NCBI GenBank assembly: GCA_022818135.1
Contig: JAFMSR010000017.1
Location: 15,926,909-15,990,908, forward strand
Direction: 5' to 3'
Length of the DNA: 64,000 nucleotides
Source of the DNA: Saxidomus purpurata
Lineage: Eukaryota; Mollusca; Bivalvia; Venerida; Veneridae
Shown: positions 1 to 12,393 of the stretch, one piece after another
Position numbering within the stretch: position 1 is the first letter of the stretch
Layout of the letters: every line of letters begins with the position of its first letter
The notes under the pieces: generated by a model
What the model was told of the DNA's origin: nothing
What the model saw: only the letters and a program-made list of their open reading frames with translations
The model's database searches: none
Made by a program: the position numbers and the translations under genes

Positions 1-130
1 CATATGTTTTTCATGTGGTACTGGTTTCCGTATGTCATTTTACATATGAAAAACATATGTTTGCATACACATGTTTTTCATTACACATGTTTTTCACACA
101 TATGTTAAACATATGGGGCAATTCTTCCTG
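1..130. repeat. CATATG-rich local repeat
   Basis: Several copies of a CATATG-type palindrome and of the word ACATGTTTTTCA recur within 130 bases. It is low-complexity, non-coding sequence cut by the window edge, so the true extent is unknown. Confidence 0.5.
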
Positions 131-319
131 TGTATTGCACCGCTATATGTAAATCCATAGCAGCTTTGGTTGAACATGGATATTTCATGTTGTATCCATG
201 AGATGAACATTTGGACCAAGTGTAAAAAAAACTCCTTCCAGGGATTTAGATGTACATGTAGTCTTATTACCTTTGACCATGAAATTTGACCTTGATCTTC
301 AGCAGACAAGGTCCGGAAT

Positions 320-905
320 CAACTGAGAAGTTATTTCAAATTTGTCTATGGATGTAGAAATTACAGCCCAGTCACACAATACTAGAACATAACCATCAGT
401 TTCCAGTTTCAGCTTTAAGTTTTACCTTCAACTCTTTAACTTAAAGGTAGCCACTAGGGTATCTGCCCGGCACATTTCTGCGGTATGGACGACAACTGTG
501 TGATGTTATTTCAAAATCAGTCGTATGTAGAAGTTACAGCCCAGATACAGAGTACTGGTATATAGATTTGTAACCCTACATTACATTGGCCTTTAAGGTA
601 GCTGCATGGGTGTGACACATGACACATCATTTTGGTACATGTATAGGTGAAAACTGAGTATGAAGTTATACCAAAATCAGTCTATGTAGATCTATGTGAA
701 AGTTACAACATGCACATGAAGTACTGGTATATAACCCTGCATTACCAGTTTTGAGCCATGATTGTGTTCTTGGCCTTCAAAGTAGTGGGTATAGGGCATA
801 ACACACCCTTGTGTTATGGGCATCCACTGTGTGAAATTATTTGAAAATTGGTCCATCCATATAGAAGTTACAGCCTGAACACGAAGTGTGGACGGACACA
901 CAGAC
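320..905. repeat. tandem module array, about 165-bp period, 4 units
   Basis: Four diverged units each contain a block of the form GAAGTTATTTCAAAAT...GTAGAAGTTACAGCC...GAGTACTGGTATA, at about 325, 503, 662 and 833. The array ends in a short run of GGACnnAC-type tetramers (890-910). No coding potential is visible. The same architecture recurs at 38020, 58310 and 59090 with different unit sequences. Confidence 0.75.
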
Positions 906-1439
906 AGACAAACAGATTATGGAGCACACCTATAGTTACCCCACCTACATGTAACTTGGACAGGTTGGGGACTAATAAAACGGTCAAACAAATGGATTTC
1001 TTTCAGTTCTAACATCGGGTATACTCCTTTTAAGTGTATAAATTAGTGTTACATATCTTTCCTTAAAGCTGCTCGCTCTCAGATTTTGGTAAAATAATTT
1101 AGTTCTTCAAACTGTATAAAAATAGCATAGTTTAGAACATATAGTCATATAAAAAGGTTCCAGTATAAATTCCTGTAAAATATATCTGTAGATTTGAAAT
1201 AATACGCTACCAAATAATAAAGCGTTGCAATTTCAATTTAAACATAATAGTGTAGCGGTGCCGTAAAACCAGCATTTCAAATCGATTTTTGCAAATTCTT
1301 ACCTAGAATTTTACTTCTATTGTTGATTCTAGCCTTTAGTTTCATATTTATGTATTAGAATGTTATTTTTTCAACGGCAACTTGAAGGGAGCAGCTTTTA
1401 GTTATGATTGACTTTGAAAAGTAATATCACTTTGACCCT
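906..1439. other. no gene seen
   Basis: AT-rich sequence with no ORF, splice pattern or repeat that I could support. Confidence 0.5.
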
Positions 1440-2706
1440 ATGCATATTGTATAGTATAGTTTATTTGTGATCTGTAGGCCACCGGCCCATACACAACTTA
1501 TGTACATAGTAGTAACATACATTGAAATATGTGAATACAAACAAAACATCTTTACATATTATCATAGTATGCGATAGTGTCATAATAAAGAACGCCCATA
1601 GTGATCCCTGCATTTGTACAAATTGTCTTTATATAAAGGACAATACTTTCGAACTACATACAAAATACATAATAAGCCCGAATATCTACTTAACTATATT
1701 TTTTCTATATACTAGTTAATAATTCTGTCCTACGTTTAAAAGAGTAATATAGATACATGGCTAAACTTCTAATTGTTGTAACATTTGTACATGACATTAA
1801 ATTACAAAATTTGATACGAGAAGGGTTTGTAATATAGTAACCCGTTATATATTTCTCCCGAAGGTCATTGTATAGAGGGCATATCAAAACAAAATGGAAC
1901 TCATCCTCTAAAACACACTCACAGTAACAACAATAACGATATTCAGACGGGATGTTATAGTATCGTCCTTGCTCTATCATGAGATTATGAGATGAAAATC
2001 TAAAAGTTGCCATACATTTTCTAAATTTACCAATGTCAATGCAAGATACGTAGTTCTCTTTTCCATGTAATAATTTAAAATCTTTATAATACGACAATTT
2101 GACATTACTACAACACTGGTTTCTCCAAATTTGTACGTACTGGTCTTTAAGTCTTTGAACATATTTATTTAAAAAATATTGTCGGTTATCAACGTGCTGC
2201 GCTTCCCATATATATCCAAACCCATTTCTAAAGAGATTTTTCCTAACAAGTGTAACCCAGTTTTCATGTCCAATTCTGTCAAAGTGCACTAGCATATTAT
2301 AACATAATTTTGTATATCTGTTGTTACCTAATTCTAATAAATGTAACCAATATTTAATGCAACTTTTATATGCATTTATATACATTGGAAAACGTCCCAA
2401 GTCACCCAATACTGCATCGTTACATGATCCCGTGTTTACATTCAGATAACGTTTACAACCATATATATGAACATTTTCACAACAGCTTGTCTCATTCAAT
2501 CCCCATATTTCTGAGCCATATAGCATTATAGGTATGACTTTTGTATCAAATATTTTGAAAAAAGAATCATACGGTATTTCTTGAAGATGTGCAAATGAAT
2601 TCAAAAGTTGATTTAAAACCTTTTTAGCTTTGACACATGTATACTCGGACATTTTATATGGAGACAATCGATTTGTAAAATGTACACCTACATAGGTAAA
2701 TGAATT
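1440..2706 (-). mobile_element. 5'-truncated LINE, 3' part of ORF2 and 3' tail
   Basis: The minus strand carries a 320-residue open frame (2667-1705) that resembles the C-terminal region downstream of reverse transcriptase in non-LTR retrotransposons. Near residue 20 of the open frame there is a segment ending the RT thumb (IPIMLYGSEIWGL). Near the C-terminus is a zinc-binding-like CCYCECVLEDEFHF followed by ICPLYNDLREKY, a layout common in LINE proteins. In-frame coding continues upstream to about 2706 (TYVGVHF, RT thumb), where a stop appears and the catalytic RT and endonuclease domains are missing, so this is a 5'-truncated insertion. A 3' tail with AATAAA-like sequence follows to about 1440. 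The frame is uninterrupted, so the insertion is fairly young, but it cannot be autonomous. Confidence 0.85.
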
Positions 2707-2709
2707 AAC

Positions 2710-4005
2710 AACCTATGCATATTTATTATTTGCTGAAAGAAAGACACATTTGTCAGTTGTTCAAAGGCTCTTCTTATTTCAAACCTCATATTTCATAGTG
2801 TCAATAACATGTTTACATAGCAATTGCTATGCTTAGAATTGGTTTAAAAAAACGCTGTCAGTAGAACAGGGCGCTCGACTTTTCTCAGTGCTTGTTAATA
2901 TAATAAAACTTTTGGCAGTAAAAGGCAAACCCAGGATCTGTGTATATTCAACCTGTAAACAGGGACCATAAATTATACAGCATGACAGTGCCAGCTGCAC
3001 ACAAGAAGTTATGTCGGAATTTCAAAGTATAATAAACAAAACTAAAAGAGCAATCTACTCTTGCTTAAAGATGAGTGTCATGATGGTACATAAATATTAC
3101 AACTAATATCTCAAATGATTAAGTAAATAAGTGGATTAGTATGATTCTAAGTAGAAAAGGTCACAATTTAAAAAAGATCATTGACATAGTTACATTTATA
3201 ACAAATTTTATAATACTTGCATATCTTTATATCTTTACATAAGGATATCGTTGGAAACGATGGATGCCTTCAGTTTTGTCAAAAGAGATATTTTTTTCAA
3301 AAAAGGGTAATGTACATTCATGGTTGTTTACAAAATGTACTAATGCATTTCCTCCCAGTGTCAGTTACCACTGTATGTAATATCAAGTCAATCCTAAGAA
3401 TAACTTTTACCTAGCCCATTTTCTTTAATTATCTCATGAACTTAAAAAAATGAGCTCAAATGAATAAAGGAGACAATTATATATTCGCGCACTGAGTATT
3501 TATACCAATCCTTTTTCTGACAATTGTCAATACTTGGTCAAGACGCTTAATATGTCAGTTTCTTCCAAACCGTACGGAAAGGATTGATGAGTGCGAGAAA
3601 TATTTCAAACACGTTCATCAGATTAATGAAGAAAACATCAAGTTATAATTACATCAGAAGGAGACATGACATGCTTTTTGCACTGTATCAATATAACTTT
3701 AGTTTGTAGTGTTGCTATCACTTGTCGTATTAAAGTTCTGGCGATTACTAGTGAAAATAGTATTCCTTTATCTACAAATGTCTAAAGTTTGTTTAAGTCT
3801 CTGTCTGCACCCCTTTCCGTCTCCTCATACTATCATTCTCAGAAGGTAACATGTACAGATATGCAAACAAAATATTTACAACATCTTAGTTAAAACATGG
3901 CCTTCTGAAACATAGAAAAGGAAAAATCATTTCATTCTCCATTTACACATTGAAACGACAATCACTCAAGAATAGAAAAATAAATAATCGCATTTTATAC
4001 CTAAC
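2710..4005. other. no gene seen
   Basis: Only short random ORFs are present. I saw no domain motif, no paired splice sites supporting an exon and no strong repeat. Confidence 0.5.
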
Positions 4006-4009
4006 AAAC

Positions 4010-5205
4010 ATCTATCCATATCAAATTACATCTGCTTAAAAGATAGTTTTTCAGTGACTGTTTGAATAATCTCACAGATGTAACTGAGCGAATATTTGTA
4101 GGAGTATTGTTCCAGTATTGTGCAGACATATAGGAAAATGAGGTTTTCATGTAATTTGATCGTTGTTTAGGTGTTACCAAGTCATTGTTTGTAACTGATG
4201 TAAGGCAATATACATCATTACTGGAAAAGATGAGCAAATCTTTTATATAAACAGGCGCCATATTATTCATAGCTTTATATACCAATACAAAAATAATATC
4301 AAACAGGGAATGCCACGTACCAAAAACGCAGCCTCCCCAAAACGAGCCCCACAGCACCCAGAAGCCTGTCGTATGATAATGATACCTGTCTGCAAAAGAC
4401 ATCCATTGAAGTTCATGTAATAATGACGAATTAGAATTATTCGAGTCTTTTTTTCAAATTAATTTCGCCACTCTAATTTGTAGTTTATAGTTTGAGTTAA
4501 TGCCCTTACTTCCTGCTCCCCACACAGTGCAGCAATAGTCAAGTGTTGATAATATATATGCATTGTAATACATTATTTTTATATCGTCGTTTAGATAAAA
4601 ACTTTTTTTTAAAAGCGCTATTTTATTATTAATTTTGGAACAAACTGTTTGTAATGGTAGCTTCCGTGATAATGCGTTGTCTATATAAACACCAAGAATC
4701 GTTTGTGCAGTTACATTTTCAATTTCAGAGTCAGCTATATTTAACTTCAGATGCAATTCATTTTTACTTCTTAGTTTGTGGCTCGTACATGTAGTTATAA
4801 TCATACATTTAGTTTTTGAAGGATGAAGCGACATATTGTTAACTTTACACCAAACAGTAATTGCGTTCAAGTTTGTTTGCAATTTATTCTGTAAGACATA
4901 CTATATCAGAGTTAGATTCATAAAGGGTAGAGTCATCTGCGTATAAGTCGATATTACCTGAGTTCATTAATTTATATCAGAGAGAGAAGAGGTCCTAGGA
5001 TCGAGCCCGGAGGAACACCGGAAGTTATTTCTAGTTTCTTAGATGTTACATTATTTTCCTAAATTACTTGATTTCTATTTTGCAACTACGATTCCAACAG
5101 CTTAATTTTGTTTTTAGAAAGATGATACAGTTCAAGTTTATGTAAGAGAATTGTATGGTCGACTAAGTCGAAAGCTTCCTTGGCCATCTGGTATAATAGA
5201 AAAGT
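4010..5205 (-). mobile_element. decayed LINE reverse transcriptase fragment
   Basis: Minus-strand remnants of a CR1/Jockey-group RT occur in shifted frames. In element order they are AFDLVDHTILLHKL at about 5180-5135, VPPGSILGPLLF (5020-4985), the catalytic YADDS box (4947-4930), the thumb region (142 open residues, 4882-4454, with LGVYIDNALS and LDYCCTVWGA), and the C-terminal LVYKAMNNMAPVYIKDLL (4290-4230). Frames change between blocks and stops intervene, so the copy is dead. The 5' end with the endonuclease is missing. A short foreign repeat (4283-4374) interrupts the C-terminal part. Confidence 0.88.
4283..4374 (-). repeat. copy of the GGTACGTGGCATTCC repeat inserted in the LINE
   Basis: Read on the minus strand, this stretch matches 24244-24318 almost base for base (CTTCTGGGTGCTGTGGGG ... 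TGTTTGATATTATTTTT). It separates LINE protein motifs that are adjacent in related elements (YHYHT and VLVYKAMN), so it is an insertion. A 3'-terminal 44-base copy lies at 15509-15552. Confidence 0.75.
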
Positions 5206-5209
5206 ATCT

Positions 5210-6260
5210 AAAAAAAATTAGCAATACAAACAAACACACCAGTGAGTATCAATAATTTTACATACAGTTTGTATGAAAATGCACTCTGAAATGTATTTTC
5301 AAATTAAACCTGAATTATATCAAAGGTCTAATACATGTAGGCCGATTAAGTTTTTGTTATATTATTAAAATTCAAATTGATATATGAAAATATTTTTTTA
5401 AGATTGTAAATCACCTTGAATGCGCATTAAAATGTTCGTGGGTACTTGTATATCAAGTGCAAATAAGAATTATTACATCGACAAGTGTTTCTGTCTTTTA
5501 AACACGTATTGCAACGTATATAAACTTTGATACTTCAGAGTTTTATTGTATTTGTCTCGACATACACAAATATTTTGTCTGATTTATATTTACCAAAGGA
5601 AAGATACAAGATACAAAAGAGAATGTATAAGATGTTATTCTTGACGTACATGTAAGATTAAATAAATGAATAATGAGTGCTTTTTACTATCTGTCGTTTT
5701 GTTGGTTTTAAATGTACAAGTGCATTTCAAATTATTTTATTTTATATAACCAGTCCTTAAGTTTTAGTAATGGAGTATTCAAGTAGAAAATAAAATAATA
5801 AATAATAACATTACGAAGCCACTCTAATTTTACTTGATGGTTAGTGTTACTTGAATGAACGTTCATAAATTTACAGATTGCCGTATCTGACATCGGCTAA
5901 TTACCCCGAGGCGCGGCACCAAAATTCAAGATCAGAAACACAAAACAGTTACATGCATTGCATTTATAATATATTAACAATTACCGTCGACGTTTCTGTA
6001 TGAGAGCGGCAAATGTATAAACGTTAAAATTTGCTTTCCATATTTCTCTGGAACATACTATTTTGTCGCAATAAATAAATCAAATTACAGTTTTTAAGAG
6101 TTAAAGAAATTTAGCAATAGCCCGGTTAATTCTGGAATACCCCTCGTTCGTTCTGAACTTAAATGCGATGTGCTTTATTTCTGATGTAATCATTGTAATC
6201 AATAACCATTTATTTTTATCGCCATATATATAACGAATCAGTATTCATGAACATTCATAT
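5210..6260. other. no gene seen; presumed upstream region of the peptidase gene
   Basis: No coding signal. A TATA-like CATATATATAAC lies at about 6222-6233, roughly 140 bases before the peptidase-gene ATG, and could be its core promoter; this is inference only. Confidence 0.3.
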
Positions 6261-6372
6261 ACTGTGATGAAACAGAGATAGGATTTACATAAAAACTTGT
6301 CATTTTAAATAGTTTCTCTGTCTTTAAGCAGGACTTAAGTATTTTACTTTGAGTCATAATATTTTGATAAAC

Positions 6373-7324
6373 ATGGATTTCCAATGTATAACTTTTCCTT
6401 ATGAAAAGTTTCCGCGATTCCGTAATGCTCATTCAAAATCTTCTGAATTTCAAACAAGATATAATGTGTTTAAACGAAAGGTGTCTGGTGAAATGTTTAA
6501 ACAATCACAGTATGTCACAGTGCATCTTTGTAAAAAGAGAGACGAAACAGAATTTCCAGTTTCAATCAATGATCTGATTTTGAACAAAAATGAAAAAGAC
6601 AATGTTAAAATAGGACAGCTTTTAAAATTCAGAGATATCAGGTTATATTTAGAAACCCAAAAAGAAACCATAAGCGCGGCTTCTTTGTTAGTTGTTGGTT
6701 GCAGCGCGTATAGGGAAATAGATAAACTTGGTTCTACAAACATCGCCGCCGTTGTTATTTCTAATGATGACATAACGAAAGAGCAATTGACAGAATATTT
6801 TAGGAACGAAAAGCAATTGATAATTACTGTAACAAAGAAGGCGACTATTGCCAGTGAAGTCAATACTTTGTTGGAACGATGTGCACTTGCACCGCTGAAA
6901 CAAATAAGCGAGGATTGTTACAGCGCGCTACAACAAGAATGCAAGAACTCCGAAAAACTAACGTCAACATCCATGTCTTCTGACATTTTCTTGTATTCTG
7001 AAAAGTACAGGAAAGTAGAGAGCAAAGCGGGATTTGTCCACGCCACATCTCCTCAGTGCAATGGTTCTATGTTATCCCGCGAGATTGAAGCTAGGCAACA
7101 AGTTAACGGACATGTATACAAAACGACTCAAAGTTCTCACTCCCACATCTTATTCCCACAAACAAGATCAAGAACGCAAAATAAACACCAAAAAAGACAG
7201 AACGTTACCGGACATCTAAATATGCGCTCTACTGTTTTCTCTGACAATAAATCCGGCTGTAGCAAAAGGAAAGGCACGGCCGATATGAAAGAAACAGACC
7301 CCCGTCAGGTAGAAAAAAGGAAAG
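6373..7324 (+). CDS. peptidase-like gene, exon 1 (novel N-terminal module)
   Basis: It encodes residues 1-317 plus one base. An in-frame TTG-led extension upstream exists, but the ATG at 6373 is conserved in the duplicate copy at 46777 and is the preferred start. The segment ASLLVVGCSAYREIDKLG and the following alternating hydrophobic strands suggest a compact alpha/beta domain; I do not recognise the family. The exon ends at the consensus donor GTACGT, which is also retained in the duplicate. Confidence 0.75.
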
Positions 7325-9098
7325 GTACGTTATCAAAATTGAAATGTAAACATCTATAAATCTTATGTACAGTATTACCTAATCAAACAGTGGTTTTGAT
7401 ACCAGCGTAAATGTTTTTCACACAAACACAAAGACAGGTATTAACTGTTTATTTTGTACATTGGCAAACTTAAAATAGTCAACAGGATTACTGTTACTTT
7501 GTTGAAACATAGGTGGATGTGTATTATAAATTATTGTCGGATAAGCGTTAATGCTGTCAGCGAATTTATTTGATAATCTTACTAATTAAGTGCAAATTAT
7601 GTACGCACGTGAATTCTTATCTGTAAACGATATTTTGTATAATATACCCTTTGCCAAAAAGGTGGAAAGAAAACTGAAGATCTGAAGAAAAATACATCAC
7701 CGGAAGTGAGCCAAAAACATTCGAACAAGGCTTGCGATGAAGAATTCTATGAGCGGCTTTTAGAGGGAATTCTTACTTTGTACGGGATGAGTAATATTCC
7801 TGAAGAATTCAGACCTGATGTTCCTGAACAAAACTGCAATTTTAGCAAAGAGGTAACTTTGGAATAGAGAAATAATTAAGTTTTGTTTTAGCTTCATCTG
7901 CATGACTTGTACCTTTAAAATCTGGTGAGAACAAGAGCTATGAGACACATTTATATTTTCTTCCGTGATTTTCATAAAATTAAACCATAAAAATTTGGCA
8001 ATGGACTGAGAGTTCTTAAGAGGACCGACTTTGATGGAAATTTGGTATATTAAATACAACGCATTCTAAATATTCGATAAATGTAATTTTCGTAAAGCAT
8101 TCAACAGTCGTTTGTGTATTCATGTTGAGTCTTGTTAATATTAAACAGGTATAATTTGTATATTTCAGCTGAAAAATGAGTTGTTCGAGATATGCCCAAC
8201 GATAAGAAGAATGGGCTATCGTTACCGAACATTTTATGTTTACGCTGCTACACCAAAAAGCCCAATAGATGGAGCTGAACGAGACAGCATAATTGCATCT
8301 GTGTTGCAAAGATATGGTATCAAAAGATTTGAAATTGCCCAATGCGCAGACAATCTGACAGAGTTCAGTCACGTCGGAGCTAAAATAGAAGCAAGATCGT
8401 CACTGACATACTCGTTGAGGACAACAAGAACTAGCAAGGTAATGAAAGGGGGTACACTAGGGTGTTTTGTAAATATGAATGAGGGAGAAAAGCAGTGCGG
8501 ACTTCTAGCTAAACATGTGTGTGAAGATTGTTGCGATATTTATGATATCGCTCATGGAAAGAATGAACTTCTTGGGCACATTCTTCCAGAAACGAATATT
8601 CAGCAAGACGGTAGTCTAGACATTTCTGCTGCTTTAATGAAGAAAAACATTGATGTCGATCACACAAAGCTAAAGGATACTCGGGGAAATCGCAAGAAAG
8701 GGATTTTACATGAGTACAAAGATTTTCAGACCGATGCAATATGTAAGAGTGGTCAGCCTGTGCATATTTATGGGGCTACTTCGAGTCCTGGGATAGGAGA
8801 AATCACCATGCCTTTTGTAGACCGGGGCGTTTCGTCTACTTTAATTCAGGTAGAGGACCGCACGCATTATGACGGACAGGTCGAATCGCCTTTCGCCCAA
8901 GAGGGAGACAGTGGCGCTATCGTATGTGTAGAGGATCTGAATAATGATGTACATGCACTAGGAATGGTAATGGGCAGGTCAGATCTGAAACCTCGTGATA
9001 GCATTTCGACAGCCAGAAGAGCATACCTTACGATGCCTTTATCAAAAGGTATACAACAATTAGAAAATGATACCGGAAACAGATTTACCTTATGTTAA
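6373..9098 (+). CDS. trypsin-like (PA-clan) serine peptidase domain protein, 3 exons
   Basis: Exons are 6373-7324, 7662-7852 and 8169-9098 (stop TAA). Splice sites are G|GTACGT, AAAAAG|GT, GAG|GTAACT and TTTCAG|CTG, and the phases (1, then 0) match at both junctions. The predicted product is about 690 residues. No signal peptide or membrane segment is visible, so it is probably intracellular. Residues 1-220 are an unrecognised conserved-looking module, followed by a polar, basic linker (about 220-330). The C-terminal part carries peptidase signatures: GLLAKHV (His about 497), SLDISAALM (Asp about 532) and EGDSGAIV (Ser about 629). Their spacing fits the chymotrypsin/HtrA-type fold. A broken paralogue at 46777 shares exons 1-2, which supports the gene model. 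Peptidase activity and substrate are inferred only. AATAAA lies 56 bases past the stop. Confidence 0.8.
7662..7852 (+). CDS. peptidase-like gene, exon 2
   Basis: 191 bases, starting in phase 1 and ending in phase 0, encoding an acidic helical segment (CDEEFYERLLEGILTLYGM). The equivalent exon of the duplicate (48033-48226) is three bases longer and fully open, an in-frame difference typical of coding sequence. Confidence 0.75.
8169..9098 (+). CDS. peptidase-like gene, exon 3 (trypsin-like domain)
   Basis: A single 930-base exon encodes the last 309 residues and holds the complete candidate catalytic triad (AKHV, LDIS, GDSGA). It begins immediately after TATTTCAG. The duplicate retains only the first 37 bases of this exon. 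Confidence 0.8.
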   Translation: MKNELFEICPTIRRMGYRYRTFYVYAATPKSPIDGAERDSIIASVLQRYGIKRFEIAQCADNLTEFSHVGAKIEARSSLTYSLRTTRTSKVMKGGTLGCFVNMNEGEKQCGLLAKHVCEDCCDIYDIAHGKNELLGHILPETNIQQDGSLDISAALMKKNIDVDHTKLKDTRGNRKKGILHEYKDFQTDAICKSGQPVHIYGATSSPGIGEITMPFVDRGVSSTLIQVEDRTHYDGQVESPFAQEGDSGAIVCVEDLNNDVHALGMVMGRSDLKPRDSISTARRAYLTMPLSKGIQQLENDTGNRFTLC

Positions 9099-9153
9099 CT
9101 GGCAAGATTTGTTTTTCCGATTTGTTTTAATAATCAAATAAGTTCCTCGGAAA

Positions 9154-9159
9154 AATAAA
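9154..9159 (+). other. polyadenylation signal AATAAA
   Basis: A canonical AATAAA lies 56 bases after the peptidase-gene stop codon, followed by a G/T-rich stretch. Confidence 0.5.
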
Positions 9160-9550
9160 TCAAGGGGACACAACGGTTTAGGCAACATACAGTGTAAACA
9201 GTGTATATATCTATGACTTATACTAGAACTTTATTAAACGTATTTGAACTTTCAATGTTCTTACCATAATATGTATGTCTGAGTGAATGTGTAAATATTC
9301 TGTATCATGCTGATGTTAAACAATATGCATCATTTTGTTTGATGATATTTTATTGATATGAAAATTTTCCAGAAATAACTTTAGTATGCATTGTTGTACA
9401 CATAATTTTCTTGAGTTTGTCGATGTTTGTAAAATGTAATATTTTAAACTTGATGCCCACAGGCAACATGTCAAGCCTGCAACCTACTAGTTAAAGAAAT
9501 GTTGTATTATAGAAGACACGCCGTCCAAATCAATTCAAAATATTGAGATG

Positions 9551-9692
9551 TACGAGGAAGTTACAGTCCATGCTAATTTTTATCGAACTCGAGAGAGTTG
9601 CCACTTTGGCTGTACTGTGCACGTGCGTGCATCATTGCTTGCATCCAGCCGTCCGTTTAAATGAGCATGTCCGGGCTGTAACTTCCTCATGC
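9551..9692. mobile_element. short inverted-repeat element (MITE-like)
   Basis: The left arm GAGGAAGTTACAGTCC...ATGCT (from 9554) is mirrored by AGCAT...GGGCTGTAACTTCCTC (to about 9688). The element is about 140 bp with no coding capacity. It belongs to the part of the duplicated block that copy B has lost. Confidence 0.65.
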
Positions 9693-12393
9693 AATGAGCA
9701 AATTTTTGTTTGTTTGGCATTGTTGTTCACCACGATTGGAAAACGTGTCGCGATCTAGACCCAGGCCTGTAGCTAAAATGTCAATGTCTCACCTGAAAAT
9801 AAATATCAAAAACGTACGTACGCAGGTACGTAAATATGCCGAACCGACAAAGTGACAACTAAGTCAGATCAACGCCAGCGGGATCGACAACACTACTTTT
9901 ATGATTTTTTTAATTATATGAACTTAGAGTACCTTGGCCTTGCACACCAGACGATGAAATATGAATTTTTGGCTTATATTCAAAATGATAAACTTAATGT
10001 TGATATAACAGAAAATCAATCAAGCCTGTCGAGAGGTCTATAATACAGAGAGATGAGGAAACTTGATACTTTGTGCATTCAGACTCTCAATCTACACATG
10101 TAACATGTATCGGTATGTACTGTTAAAAATCATCCAGCTAAGTTTCTGAATTACATGGCCAAGTCAACAGTAGTGACTCTGCATTGGTGCGAATACCCCT
10201 CATGTTTCAAAGTTGTAATGACACACTAGCGATAAATTTTCATCTACATCAACAACATAAACCACAATCAAATATAACAGACTTACACGCAGAAGAATTA
10301 ACCCATTAACTTAATAAAGGTTCACACCTTCAGCTTATATTTAGCTTGTATAAGGGAAACGCTTTTGCGACGTGCAAAAGTAAAGATAAAACAAAAACTT
10401 GATTTTTGATTTGATTTAAAGCAAAACTGTTTTTCTGTTTATAAAATAGGAGAGATTTACCTGACTGCAATTTCCAGCCATTATAGCCAAAGGTTGAATT
10501 TGATTGGTTGCCAAAGAGTAGGTCAATCACGGCGACCAATGAGATCTAAGTGTGATTGGCCTAGTTTGTATGTCTGGATCGTGGTAGCCTAATAGTTTTT
10601 AGAAAATTTTGATGCTAGATGTTATATGTGTTTGTCTTGTAAAGAAAAAATCCCCTTTAATAATGTGTTGTCCTATTTTCTCTTTGCTTAGCTTTTTGTG
10701 ATGATAAAAATTTTAATTGTTCTGAATGAGAGAATAAAATGTTGTCCGAAAGATGGTCTTACTTATTTTAAGAAGTTAAAAGTATGCATGAAAGTTTGAC
10801 CTATTTTCCTACTCTGAAATTTTGAAAATATAAAAACCGCTTAAAAGCCAAATAAGCCAGCAACCGCACAGGCTACTTGTTAACTTTATTTCTTTAATTA
10901 TAATAATGTACAATAGAAAATTATAAACAGACTTGCACTAGTTGGTTGTTTACTACCGGAGCTTGAAGCAAAAATCGAATAGTAAATTAACCAATGCAGC
11001 CAGGAGAGACAAAAATGATTAGCCATTCACCAGGGTGCTAATGGCCCCCAGTTCGGTCTACTACTGTTGAAAAAGCACAGTCATTAATGTAATTATTTGA
11101 ATCATTTGTATTATAAAATGGATAGAATGCCAAAATTAGTCATTAAATAATATGAATGTTGCTGTAGATCATGATTTCGTAAAAAAAAGAAATTTTATTA
11201 ATTTTTTTTGGAATTTTGGTGAGAAATTCTTTTTAATTGTTTCAGAAGGAAATTGTAATTTTAATCTGTTAATCTGTTTGATTTGTACTTATAAATAATA
11301 GAAGAAGTAAGTGTAGATCATGATCTGCATGATCGGCGATTTGGTTCTCGGACAGATGCTGGTGAACTACTATTCCTGATCCTGGTGACTAACCAGTACT
11401 TTTCACATCGTCGTTGTTGTGTGTGATTGGGTTTTTCGTGCCTGAGTAAGATTGTTCTTAATGTAGTTTTATTCTTATATTACACATCTTTAATGTTCCG
11501 AAAATATAACTGCGAAAGTTAGATGTGCTTCTTAAGATTAACATTGCTGTTCGTACTTCTTGACCAGACCTACTTGTTTGGTCTGGGTGACCTACTGCGA
11601 CTTTTAGTGCGCACGAACCGGATGGAGTTATAACAGGTGCGCGTTTGGCTTTTTAGATCCGGCTGTTATTTGACAGTAGATTACTGGTTCCATTTTGGAA
11701 ATAATTAGTGTTTTATGCATTTTCTGCAATATCTGGGGAATCTAGTTATAGGATCAATCACTGTTTTTGGTTAGTTATGACTCTTTATATGGGCATTAAG
11801 TATGCGTTTTCTTGTTTAAGCAGTCATTAATTGTGATTATTTCTATTTTCTACGTTTTTCCAGTCATTGTCCTGGTGATTATTTTGGACATTAATTAGTT
11901 GTATGTTTTTATGTAATCACCAGGAGTTTGTTTATGTGTGGGTTTTAGTGGCATGTTGCCACAGACACTATTTTTTCCTATGTAGGTATCAAATTTCTTA
12001 CTCAGACACTAGAACCGCTGAAAAGTAAAAATTTGTTAATTTCATATATTTCTATGAATTGACTAATAACTATCTAATCTACTGAGCTCCCGTCACATGT
12101 CAAGTTGTACAGATGTAGTTGTTGTAAATATATAGTACTTTTATATGTTATTTATATATTTAGCTTTTTTCCTACGGTTTTTGGTGCCCCTATGTAATCT
12201 TACATATTTTCTCCTACATTTTACCCTTATAAGAGACGCCTGTACATGACTGTTGGTGCGGATGCTGTGAGGCGGGGGCTCATACCGGTCACTTAGCTAC
12301 TAGCATGACCGCATGCGATCACAGACACCTTAAGGGTCAGGGTCACAGACTGAGACACCTCTTTGGGGGCATTCGTCACTTATTACGGACAGC
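9693..12393. other. no gene seen
   Basis: 2.7 kb of AT-rich sequence with only short ORFs. I found no domain, no convincing exon and no strong repeat. It has no counterpart in duplicate copy B. Confidence 0.5.

Noticed and set aside
6450..6863. Minus-strand 137-residue ORF (and its counterpart 46909-47268)
   Set aside because: Antisense shadow of peptidase-gene exon 1; conserved between copies only because the duplication is recent.
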